Source of the DNA: an uncultured Eubacteriales bacterium | Lineage (GTDB): Bacteria; Bacillota_A; Clostridia; Lachnospirales; Lachnospiraceae | NCBI GenBank assembly: GCA_900321365.1 | Contig: ONVT01000271.1 | Span: forward strand, 1 to 5,714 | DNA: 5,714 nucleotides | Direction of reading: 5' to 3' | Shown here: piece by piece, positions 1 through 5,714 of the stretch | How positions within the stretch are numbered: position 1 is the stretch's first letter | Layout: each line of letters opens with the position of its first letter | Program-made: the position numbers and the translations under genes | Notes under the pieces: generated by a model | Seen by the model: only the letters and a program-made list of their open reading frames with translations | Told to the model about the DNA's origin: nothing | The model's database searches: none

Positions 1-833
1 CCGTCATATCCGTATTCCCTGCAGAATTCCGCGATCCTCTCCGCTCCCTTCTGGAAATCGCCTTCTCCGAGCCGCTCGATCAGAAGGTTAGCGGCGTCAT
101 TGTCCGATACCGTGATCATGCTCACGATGGTATCCCGCAGATGTCCGTCATAGTTTTCATGGAAGGGGATTGCCTGTTCTCCTTCCTTCGGATAACACAT
201 GTAGCGGTACACGGCACCCATGATGAACAGCTTCACCACACTTGCCGACTGCATGATGTCATCCTCGTGATATCCGTAGACTTCCCCTGTCTCAAGATCC
301 TCATAGGCAGCTGACCAGTGTTCTCCCATTGCTTCCCTGTCTCTGATCAGATCCGTCACAGCTGCCTCCAGCGGTCCCATTGCTTTCTCCGTTTCTGTTT
401 CGGTTTCCGTCTCCACTGCAGCTTCTGTCTGATCTTCCGGTTCCACCGCAGTCTTTGTCTGAGCCGCAGTTTCCGTCTGTACTTCCGTTTCCGACATACT
501 CTCCGTCTGTACTGTCCCGGATACCGGCTGCATGGTTTCCGACACCATGCCGGATTCCGGCTGTCCTTCCGTCTGCCCAAAAGCCATGGTTTCCGGCTCC
601 GTACCGTCTTCTACGATAAGATCCATCTCCGTACCGGGCTCCGGTCCGACCATCATATCTCCGACCTCATCGATCAGCTGCTTTCCGACTGCGGTATTCT
701 CCGTGATCTGCTGCTCCTGCGTCTGGTCCTGCAGGTTTCCGATAATCGGTCCGATTCCCCCGCAACCGCCAAGTCCCAGTGCCATACATGCGGCCAGCAC
801 ACAGAGTCCGGTTTTTTTCATTCCTGTCTTCAT
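1..833 (-). CDS. Lipoprotein serine hydrolase, class A beta-lactamase-like fold (3' end outside window)
   Basis: Seen: 277 codons are present and the frame is still open at the left edge. Residues 1-24 form a lipoprotein signal: a short basic start (MKTGMKKTG), a hydrophobic stretch, then LGGC with the likely lipidated Cys24. Residues about 77-150 are a low-complexity Thr/Glu/Gln-rich linker with VQTE repeats and an ETETETETEK run, probably a flexible spacer away from the membrane. The catalytic domain begins near residue 153. It carries S198-V-V-K201, which fits the SxxK nucleophile motif, and S243-D244-N245, which fits the SDN motif of class A penicillin-interacting enzymes. The KTG-type motif and any Glu166 equivalent would lie beyond the edge. 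Known: this family includes true beta-lactamases and many envelope hydrolases of unknown substrate. Inferred: an outward-facing membrane-anchored serine hydrolase. Antibiotic hydrolysis cannot be claimed; the 45-residue SxxK-SDN spacing is shorter than the 60 of class A enzymes. Start chosen for the AAAGGA 8 nt upstream; Met5 is the alternative. It starts 94 nt after gyrA. Confidence 0.85.
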   Translation of the reverse strand, partial: MKTGMKKTGLCVLAACMALGLGGCGGIGPIIGNLQDQTQEQQITENTAVGKQLIDEVGDMMVGPEPGTEMDLIVEDGTEPETMAFGQTEGQPESGMVSETMQPVSGTVQTESMSETEVQTETAAQTKTAVEPEDQTEAAVETETETETEKAMGPLEAAVTDLIRDREAMGEHWSAAYEDLETGEVYGYHEDDIMQSASVVKLFIMGAVYRYMCYPKEGEQAIPFHENYDGHLRDTIVSMITVSDNDAANLLIERLGEGDFQKGAERIAEFCREYGYD

Positions 834-841
834 TCCCTAAA

Positions 842-847
842 TCCTTT
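842..847 (-). promoter_or_regulatory. Ribosome binding site of the serine hydrolase gene
   Basis: AAAGGA on the minus strand, 8 nt before the ATG at 833. A second purine run, AGGGA, touches that ATG. It would be 12 nt from the alternative ATG at 821 (Met5), which is less suitable. This spacing favours the start at 833. Confidence 0.6.
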
Positions 848-886
848 TTTCAGGCTGTCAGGAGCAGTTCCTTTCAGCGGTACCCG

Positions 887-901
887 GCTGCTGATAGCAG
901 C
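887..901 (-). repeat. Small hairpin in the gyrA-hydrolase gap
   Basis: A perfect 6-bp stem (GCTGCT / AGCAGC) with a 3-nt loop, 26 nt past the gyrA stop. A second, imperfect hairpin lies at 855-877 (CTG..AGGA / TCCT..CAG). Neither is followed by a T-run in the minus direction, so I do not call a terminator. They may protect the 3' end of gyrA mRNA or slow readthrough. The rest of the 94-nt gap (834-927) shows no convincing promoter. Confidence 0.4.
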
Positions 902-927
902 TGACATACAGATTCCGCTCCATGCAT

Positions 928-3522
928 CTACTCCATCTCTGTGTCCGGGGAGTCTTCCTCCTGTATGTCTTCCGCATCGTCCATCTCATTATCGATGTCG
1001 TCCACATCCTCTCTGTCTACGGACTCATCTGAAGGATCCTCATCCGTTTCTTCTTCGTCTTCGCTCTTCTGTACACTCTCACGCACTTTCGCGACAGAGA
1101 CAACGAGGTCATCCTCATTCAGGCGCATCAGCTTTACGCCGGACGTAATCCTGCTGAGAACAGATATATTCTCACAGCTCATACGGATGATAATTCCGTC
1201 AGAATTGATCATCAGAATCTCATCATCCTGCTCAACGGCCATTGCATCCACCAGATTGCCTGTCTTCTCCAGAATTCTGTAGCAGAGGACACCCTTTCCG
1301 CCGCGGCTCTGTGTCTTGAATTCAGCAATATCCGTCAGCTTGCCCAGGCCCTTTTCCGACACAGTCAGAAGGAACGGCGCCGCATCAGCGATCACCATGG
1401 AAACCACTTCGTCACCGTCCATCAGGTTGATGCCCCTCACTCCCATGGAAGGCCTTCCGGTAGATCTCGCGTCGGATTCCCTGAACCGGATACACTGTCC
1501 AAACTTCGTGATCAGGAGGATCTCCTGCTCATCGTCCGTCGCTTCCACAGAGATCAGTTCATCGTCCACTCTCAGCGCAATCGCGATCAGACCGTTCTTC
1601 CGGACATTCGCGTACTCGGACAGCAGTGTTCTCTTGATCTGCCCACGTCTGGTTGCCATGGTCAGATATCCGTTTTCATTGTATTCCTCATCGGACCCCA
1701 CGGCGATTACGGCAGACAGTTTCTCATCACTCTGCAGCTGAAGCAGGTTTACAATCGCAGTGCCCCTTGCCGTACGGCCCGCCTCCGGAACCTCATAGGC
1801 CTTCATCTTGTAGACGCGGCCCTTGTTGGTGAAGATCATCAGGTCCGCGTGGGTATCCGTCATGAGAAGCCGGTCGATGTAGTCCTCCTTCAGGGCCTGC
1901 ATTCCCTTGATCCCCTTGCCGCCGCGGTTCTGTGACTTGAAGTTGTCTTCACTCATACGCTTAATGTATCCAAGCTTTGTAAGCGTGATGACGACATCCT
2001 CCTTCTCCACCAGGTCTTCCGCGTCGAATTCTCCCAGATCATAACCGATCTGTGTTCTCCTCTCATCCCCGTATTTTTCGGAAATGACCAGGATTTCTTC
2101 CCTGATTACGCCAAGCAGCAGCTTTTCGTCGCCGAGGATTGCCGTGAGACGGGCAATGGTTTTGAGCAGCTGCTCATGCTCTGCCTCGATCTTTCCTCTC
2201 TCCAGACCGGTCAGTGCCCTCAGCCGCATGTCGATGATTGCCTGGGCCTGCGCGTCATCCAGGCCGAATTTTTCGATCAGGGATGCCTTCGCCGTCTGCG
2301 GGCTCTCCGAGGAACGGATGATCCGGATAACCTCATCGATATTGTCCAGCGCGATCAGCAGACCCTGCAGGATATGATCCCTTTCCTGTGCCTTGTTCAG
2401 GTCATAGCGCGTGCGCCTGGTGACAACCTCTTCCTGATGCTTCAGGTAATACTGGAGCATCTCCAGCAGATTCAGAACCTTCGGTTTGTTGTCGATCAGC
2501 GCCAGCATGATCACGCCGAAGGTATCCTGCAGCTGGGTGTGGAGAAACAGCTTATTCAGGATAATATTCGCGTTCGCGTCCTTCCGCACATCAATGCTGA
2601 TGCGCATGCCCTCCCGGCTCGACTCATCCGTAATGCCGGTGATGCCGTCGATCTTCTTGTCACGCACCAGGGAGGCCATCTTTTCGATCAGCCTTGCCTT
2701 GTTCACCAGATACGGAAGCTCCGTGACAACGATCCTGCTTTTCCCGTTCGGAAGCGTCTCGATATCCGTGACCGCGCGCACCCGGATCTTTCCCCTTCCG
2801 GTCCGGTACGCGTCACTGATTCCGTTCTTTCCCAGAATCATCGCCCCCGTCGGAAAATCCGGTCCCTTGATGATCTTCATCAGTTCTTCGATCGAAGTCT
2901 CGCGGTCTTCATTAACCCGGTTGTCAATAATCTTTACCACCGCATCGATGACTTCTCTCAGATTGTGGGGAGGAATATTGGTCGCCATTCCGACGGCAAT
3001 TCCCGTCGTCCCGTTTACCATCAGGTTCGGAAAACGGCTTGGAAGCACGGTCGGTTCCTTCTCCGTCTCATCAAAGTTCGGAACAAAATCAACCGTGTCC
3101 TTATTGATGTCCGCCAGCATCTCCATGGACATCTTCGACAGCCTTGCCTCGGTGTAACGCATCGCGGCGGCACCGTCGCCGTCCACCGATCCGAAGTTTC
3201 CGTGGCCGTCCACCAGCGGATACCGCATGGACCAGTCCTGTGCCATATAGACAAGAGCACCGTAGATGGAACTGTCCCCGTGAGGATGGTACTTACCCAT
3301 GGTATCGCCGACGATACGGGCACACTTGCGGTGCGGCTTGTCGGGACCGTTATTCAGCTCGATCATCGAATACAGAACCCTGCGCTGTACCGGCTTCAGA
3401 CCATCCCTGACATCAGGAAGCGCCCTTGCGGCGATCACGCTCATCGCGTAATCGATATAGGACTCCTCCATCGTCTTCTGAAGATCCACTTCCCGGATCT
3501 GGTCAAATATTTTGTCATCCAT
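928..3522 (-). CDS. gyrA: DNA gyrase subunit A
   Basis: The DNA-cleaving subunit of gyrase (A2B2), which passes one duplex through another and wraps DNA to add negative supercoils. It is 864 residues long and complete. Seen: the winged-helix breakage-reunion domain has QRRVL (46-50), the quinolone-region motif YHPHGDSS (78-85) and MRYTEARL with catalytic Tyr123 next to Arg122. Ile175 in [15 protein letters not shown] matches the DNA-intercalating isoleucine. Coiled-coil and exit-gate segments span about 360-490. The C-terminal beta-pinwheel (about 500-815) carries the GyrA box QNRGGKG at 531-537, which separates it from topoisomerase IV ParC. A box-like QSRGGKG recurs at 738-744. The last 44 residues (821-864) are very acidic, with 27 Asp/Glu and one Arg. 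Oddity: Gly88 sits where E. coli GyrA has Asp87; Ser84 (E. coli Ser83) is kept. The start is fixed by AGGAG 8 nt upstream, and the gene lies 15 nt after gyrB, so it is almost certainly co-transcribed. Confidence 0.98.
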   Translation of the reverse strand: MDDKIFDQIREVDLQKTMEESYIDYAMSVIAARALPDVRDGLKPVQRRVLYSMIELNNGPDKPHRKCARIVGDTMGKYHPHGDSSIYGALVYMAQDWSMRYPLVDGHGNFGSVDGDGAAAMRYTEARLSKMSMEMLADINKDTVDFVPNFDETEKEPTVLPSRFPNLMVNGTTGIAVGMATNIPPHNLREVIDAVVKIIDNRVNEDRETSIEELMKIIKGPDFPTGAMILGKNGISDAYRTGRGKIRVRAVTDIETLPNGKSRIVVTELPYLVNKARLIEKMASLVRDKKIDGITGITDESSREGMRISIDVRKDANANIILNKLFLHTQLQDTFGVIMLALIDNKPKVLNLLEMLQYYLKHQEEVVTRRTRYDLNKAQERDHILQGLLIALDNIDEVIRIIRSSESPQTAKASLIEKFGLDDAQAQAIIDMRLRALTGLERGKIEAEHEQLLKTIARLTAILGDEKLLLGVIREEILVISEKYGDERRTQIGYDLGEFDAEDLVEKEDVVITLTKLGYIKRMSEDNFKSQNRGGKGIKGMQALKEDYIDRLLMTDTHADLMIFTNKGRVYKMKAYEVPEAGRTARGTAIVNLLQLQSDEKLSAVIAVGSDEEYNENGYLTMATRRGQIKRTLLSEYANVRKNGLIAIALRVDDELISVEATDDEQEILLITKFGQCIRFRESDARSTGRPSMGVRGINLMDGDEVVSMVIADAAPFLLTVSEKGLGKLTDIAEFKTQSRGGKGVLCYRILEKTGNLVDAMAVEQDDEILMINSDGIIIRMSCENISVLSRITSGVKLMRLNEDDLVVSVAKVRESVQKSEDEEETDEDPSDESVDREDVDDIDNEMDDAEDIQEEDSPDTEME

Positions 3523-3530
3523 TCTGTGAT

Positions 3531-3535
3531 CTCCT
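3531..3535 (-). promoter_or_regulatory. Ribosome binding site of gyrA
   Basis: AGGAG lies 8 nt before the gyrA ATG and starts 2 nt after the gyrB stop codon. The entire gyrB-gyrA gap is this site plus its spacer. That allows translational coupling and helps keep the two subunits balanced. Confidence 0.85.
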
Positions 3536-3537
3536 GC

Positions 3538-5466
3538 TTATACATCCAGATTCCGGACTCTGGCTGCATTCTCTTCGATAAACTCCCTGCGCGGCTCCAC
3601 CTGGTCGCCCATGAGAGTCGTGAACGTCACGTCAATCGAGGAGATATCGCTCTCATCCATGGATACTCTCTTCAGGATTCGTCTCTCAGGATCCATGGTG
3701 GTCTCCCAGAGCTGGTCTGCGTCCATCTCTCCCAGTCCTTTGTAGCGCTGGATCTTGTTATTCTGGTCCCGGCCGACTTCGGAGAGAATCCTGTTCAGTT
3801 CCTCATCGGAATACGCGTACCATACCTTCTTGTTCTTTTCAAGCTTGTACAGCGGCGGAGTTGCGAGGTACACATGCCCCTGCTGGATCAGCTCCGGCAT
3901 GAACCTGTAGAAAAATGTCAGCAGCAGCGTCGCGATATGGGCTCCGTCCACGTCAGCATCAGTCATAATAATAATTCTGTTATATCGAAGTTTCTCGATA
4001 TCAAAATCTTCATGAATACCGGTTCCGAACGCCGTGATCATGGCGCGGATCTCAGCGTTTCCGAGGATCCTGTCCAGCCTTGCCTTCTCGACATTCAGGA
4101 TCTTGCCGCGCAGCGGAAGGATTGCCTGTGTCGCCCTTGCTCTCGCGGTCTTGGCAGAGCCGCCGGCGGAATCTCCCTCGACGATGAATATCTCACAGTT
4201 GTCGCGGTTCTTATCTGTGCAGTCCGCAAGCTTTCCGGGAAGGCTCAGTCCGTCCAGCGCGCTCTTTCTTCTCGTCAGGTCTCTCGCCTTTCTGGCGGCA
4301 GCCCTGGCTCTCTGTGCCATCACGGATTTCTCGATGATCAGCTTGCCGATCTGCGGATGCTGTTCCAGATAAATCCCCAGCCGTTCACTCAGAAGGCTTT
4401 CCACGGCACCCCTTGCCTCGGAATTGCCAAGCTTCTGCTTTGTCTGTCCCTCAAACTGCGGTTCCCCGATCTTGATGGAAATAATCGCGGTCAGGCCTTC
4501 GCGGATGTCTTCTCCGGTCAGATTCTCCTCACTGTCCTTGAGCAGCTTCTGCGCCCTGCCGTAATCATTGAATGTCTTGGTCAGCGCATTTCGAAATCCG
4601 GTCATGTGCGTCCCGCCTTCCGGCGTGACGATATTGTTCACGAAGGAGTATGTCGACTCGTTGTAACCGTCGTTATGCTGCATGGCAATCTCGACCAGCA
4701 CACCGTCCTTCTCACCCTCGCAGTCAATGATATCATCATACAGAGGCGTCTTCCCTTTATTCAGGTACTGCACGAACTCACGGATTCCGCCTTCATAGTA
4801 GAATGACCTCTCCTTCCAGGGATCCACTCTCTCGTCGGTAAGCGTGATCCTAAGCCCCTTCGTCAGGAATGCCGTCTCGCGGAGTCTCTGTCTGAGCGTG
4901 TCAAAATCATACTCCAGCGTCTCAAAGATCGAACTGTCCGCCATGAATGTGACCTGCGTCCCGCTCTCTTCCGGGCTGCAGTCTCCGACCACCTTCAGGT
5001 CATAGATCGCATGTCCTTTCTCATAACGCTGCTGGTAGATCTTCCCGTCATGGAACACCTGAACCTCCAGGTAATCGGAGAGCGCGTTCACAACCGACGC
5101 TCCGACACCATGCAGTCCTCCTGAAACCTTGTATCCCCCTCCGCCGAATTTTCCGCCGGCATGGAGCACCGTGAAGACTACCTCCACCGCTGGCCGTCCT
5201 GTCTTTTCATTGATCCCGACCGGAATCCCCCTGCCGTCATCCCTGACCGTGATGGAGTTATCAGGATGAATATTCACCCTGATATGAGAGCAGGCGCCCG
5301 CCAGCGCTTCGTCAACAGAATTGTCCACGATCTCATACACAAGGTGGTGCAGTCCTCTGGAAGAAGTCGACCCGATGTACATTCCCGGTCTCTTCCTGAC
5401 TGCCTCAAGTCCTTCCAGTACCTGTATCTGATTCGCGCCATATTCGGCGCTCGTCTCAGTTCCCAT
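3538..5466 (-). CDS. gyrB: DNA gyrase subunit B
   Basis: The ATPase subunit of gyrase: ATP binding closes the N-gate and drives strand passage through GyrA. From the preferred start it has 642 residues, the usual length for Gram-positive GyrB, without the roughly 165-residue insertion of E. coli GyrB. Seen (numbering from 5466): the GHKL ATPase domain with catalytic Glu45 and Asn49 in [11 protein letters not shown], the DDGRGIP box at 76-82, the ATP lid [15 protein letters not shown] (116-130) and the QTK loop (341-343). The TOPRIM domain has EGDSAGG (430-436) and the metal-binding DADVD (503-507). The C-terminal [20 protein letters not shown] (574-593) is the conserved GyrA-contacting tail. 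Start: an in-frame ATG at 5490 would add eight residues (MAADFGGF) but has no ribosome site. The ATG at 5466 has GGAGG 4 nt upstream and gives a typical N-terminus. A promoter lies upstream and gyrA follows in the same operon. Confidence 0.98.
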   Translation of the reverse strand: MGTETSAEYGANQIQVLEGLEAVRKRPGMYIGSTSSRGLHHLVYEIVDNSVDEALAGACSHIRVNIHPDNSITVRDDGRGIPVGINEKTGRPAVEVVFTVLHAGGKFGGGGYKVSGGLHGVGASVVNALSDYLEVQVFHDGKIYQQRYEKGHAIYDLKVVGDCSPEESGTQVTFMADSSIFETLEYDFDTLRQRLRETAFLTKGLRITLTDERVDPWKERSFYYEGGIREFVQYLNKGKTPLYDDIIDCEGEKDGVLVEIAMQHNDGYNESTYSFVNNIVTPEGGTHMTGFRNALTKTFNDYGRAQKLLKDSEENLTGEDIREGLTAIISIKIGEPQFEGQTKQKLGNSEARGAVESLLSERLGIYLEQHPQIGKLIIEKSVMAQRARAAARKARDLTRRKSALDGLSLPGKLADCTDKNRDNCEIFIVEGDSAGGSAKTARARATQAILPLRGKILNVEKARLDRILGNAEIRAMITAFGTGIHEDFDIEKLRYNRIIIMTDADVDGAHIATLLLTFFYRFMPELIQQGHVYLATPPLYKLEKNKKVWYAYSDEELNRILSEVGRDQNNKIQRYKGLGEMDADQLWETTMDPERRILKRVSMDESDISSIDVTFTTLMGDQVEPRREFIEENAARVRNLDV

Positions 5467-5470
5467 AAAA

Positions 5471-5475
5471 CCTCC
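5471..5475 (-). promoter_or_regulatory. Ribosome binding site of gyrB (decides the start)
   Basis: GGAGG, 4 nt before the ATG at 5466. The spacing is slightly short, but it is the only good Shine-Dalgarno near either candidate start. The sequence before the ATG at 5490 lacks one, so the shorter reading of GyrB is preferred. Confidence 0.75.
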
Positions 5476-5480
5476 GAAAT

Positions 5481-5498
5481 CTGCCGCCATCCGGGCAG
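5481..5498 (-). repeat. Small leader hairpin upstream of the gyrB ribosome site
   Basis: CTGCC and GGCAG can pair around an 8-nt loop in the gyrB leader, ending 5 nt before the GGAGG. The hairpin would cover the alternative ATG at 5490, another weak argument against that start. The stem is only 5 bp, so it may be chance. Confidence 0.35.
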
Positions 5499-5517
5499 GA
5501 AGCCATTATTTCTTTTA

Positions 5518-5571
5518 CGTTTTTTCATTTAACGCATATGGAAGAATTATACCACAATTATGAAAAAAACG
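5518..5571. repeat. Inverted repeat with A/T tracts bracketing the gyrB promoter
   Basis: The left arm at 5518-5528 is CGTTTTTTCAT; the right arm at 5560-5571 is ATGAAAAAAACG. They are inverted copies apart from one extra base in the A/T run, with 31 nt between them. The -10 element lies inside. The right arm overlaps the place where a -35 would fall and the left arm lies about +11 to +21. The two A/T tracts are about four helical turns apart. This could be an operator, a DNA bend, or a chance match between A/T runs. Confidence 0.45.
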
Positions 5572-5574
5572 CGA
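5546..5574 (-). promoter_or_regulatory. gyrBA promoter with extended -10
   Basis: On the minus strand TATAAT (5546-5551) is preceded directly by TGG (5552-5554), giving the extended -10 form TGnTATAAT. At a 17-nt spacer the -35 hexamer reads TCGCGT (5569-5574), a poor match to TTGACA, so the extended -10 probably carries recognition. The expected transcription start is an A near 5539, giving a leader of about 73 nt before the gyrB ATG at 5466. The call rests on sequence match and position only. Confidence 0.7.
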
Positions 5575-5584
5575 GATATACCCA

Positions 5585-5702
5585 GGAATCAGCAGGCAGG
5601 CCGCGCGGCAGGGGCACCGCCTCCGTGTGCCACCAGCGCCCGCTCCCGCTATGGTGGCACACGGAGGCGGTGCCCCTGCCGCGCGGCCTGCCTGTTGATT
5701 CC
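5585..5702. repeat. Very long GC-rich palindrome, 51-bp arms, upstream of the gyrB promoter
   Basis: The left arm at 5585-5635 (starts GGAATCAGCAGGCAGG) and right arm at 5652-5702 (ends CCTGCCTGTTGATTCC) are inverted copies over 51 bp with one mismatch (G5592 against T5695). The loop at 5636-5651 is 16 nt and can add three more pairs (GCG with CGC) beside a 2-nt bulge. Each arm contains its own 10-bp palindrome, GCCGCGCGGC (5600-5609 and 5678-5687). The arms are about 75% GC and sit next to an AT-rich promoter. There is no adjoining T-run on either side as in an intrinsic terminator, no obvious target-site duplication, and no transposase. The base of the palindrome lies about 34 nt upstream of the -10. 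Candidates are a non-autonomous mobile palindrome or REP-like element, an unusual terminator for the unseen upstream gene, or a structured RNA. I do not recognise the family. Confidence 0.9.
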
Positions 5703-5714
5703 CTCCGTACTCTC

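Noticed and set aside
318..1148. A 276-codon plus-strand frame over the hydrolase gene and the gyrA end
   Set aside because: It is rich in Arg, His, Phe, Leu and Ser with low-complexity runs, the antisense image of the Thr/Glu linker and acidic tail. The minus-strand frames have clear motifs.
2176..4806. An 876-codon open frame on the plus strand, antisense to gyrA and gyrB
   Set aside because: Its codons are exact reverse complements of the gyrase codons, so it stays open only because this stretch of gyrBA avoids TTA, CTA and TCA. The product is rich in His, Arg and Leu, shows no recognisable domain, and crosses two well-supported genes.
928..5466. Topoisomerase IV (parE/parC) instead of gyrase
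   Set aside because: The A subunit has a proper GyrA box and full C-terminal pinwheel, and both lengths and the gyrB-gyrA order fit gyrase.
5274..5528. An 84-codon minus-strand frame starting upstream of gyrB
   Set aside because: It overlaps the gyrB start in another frame, lacks a ribosome site and has no recognisable features. A 16-codon frame from the ATG at 5506, overlapping the gyrB start, also lacks a ribosome site.
5548..5556. A DnaA box near the gyrB promoter (CCACA core)
   Set aside because: Only about six of nine bases match TTATCCACA and there is no cluster of boxes.
5637..5694. A short peptide gene starting at the ATG at 5651
   Set aside because: It ends after 15 codons, has no ribosome site, and lies wholly in the palindrome's loop and right arm.
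5585..5702. The palindrome as a standard intrinsic terminator
   Set aside because: No T-run adjoins either side. In the minus direction the nearest T-run starts about 15 nt past the stem, inside the promoter inverted repeat. A non-standard terminator role is not excluded.
5585..5714. The palindrome as a foldback sequencing or assembly artefact
   Set aside because: A foldback would usually continue as a mirror image to the sequence end. Here symmetry stops at 5702, followed by unrelated bases, and there is a non-symmetric loop and an arm mismatch. Read-level confirmation is still not possible from this window.

Overview
The window holds the DNA gyrase locus of a bacterium, with every gene on the minus strand. 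Reading in the direction of transcription, from high to low coordinates, the order is: a very large GC-rich palindrome (5585-5702), a promoter and short leader (about 5467-5574), gyrB (3538-5466), gyrA (928-3522), and the first 277 codons of a lipoprotein serine hydrolase of the class A beta-lactamase-like fold, which runs off the left edge (1-833). The GyrB N-terminus, the GyrA box QNRGGKG, the 642-residue GyrB without the proteobacterial insertion, strong AGGAG/GGAGG ribosome sites and fairly GC-rich codon use all suggest a Gram-positive Clostridia member. Lachnospiraceae is my best guess. It rests on remembered family resemblance, not on a search.

GyrB and GyrA form the A2B2 type II topoisomerase that introduces negative supercoils using ATP. 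They are tightly coupled here: 15 nt separate the gyrB stop from the gyrA start, and the gyrA ribosome site lies inside that gap. The hydrolase starts 94 nt beyond gyrA. I see no intrinsic terminator in the gap, so it may be read as the third gene of the transcript. Its role, probably cell-envelope linked, has no obvious tie to DNA topology.

The control region in front of gyrB is the most unusual part. A TGGTATAAT extended -10 element has only a weak -35. It is bracketed by an 11-bp inverted repeat built on A/T tracts. Just upstream lies a 51-bp-per-arm inverted repeat with a 16-nt loop, a single arm mismatch and about 75% GC. I cannot assign this palindrome to a known element. In many Firmicutes recF or another dnaA-region gene precedes gyrB, but the window ends 12 nt past the palindrome and shows no upstream gene.

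The remaining long open frames, including an 876-codon one antisense to both gyrase genes, are explained by codon bias in the real genes. The strongest candidate for something undescribed is the palindrome next to the gyrB promoter.
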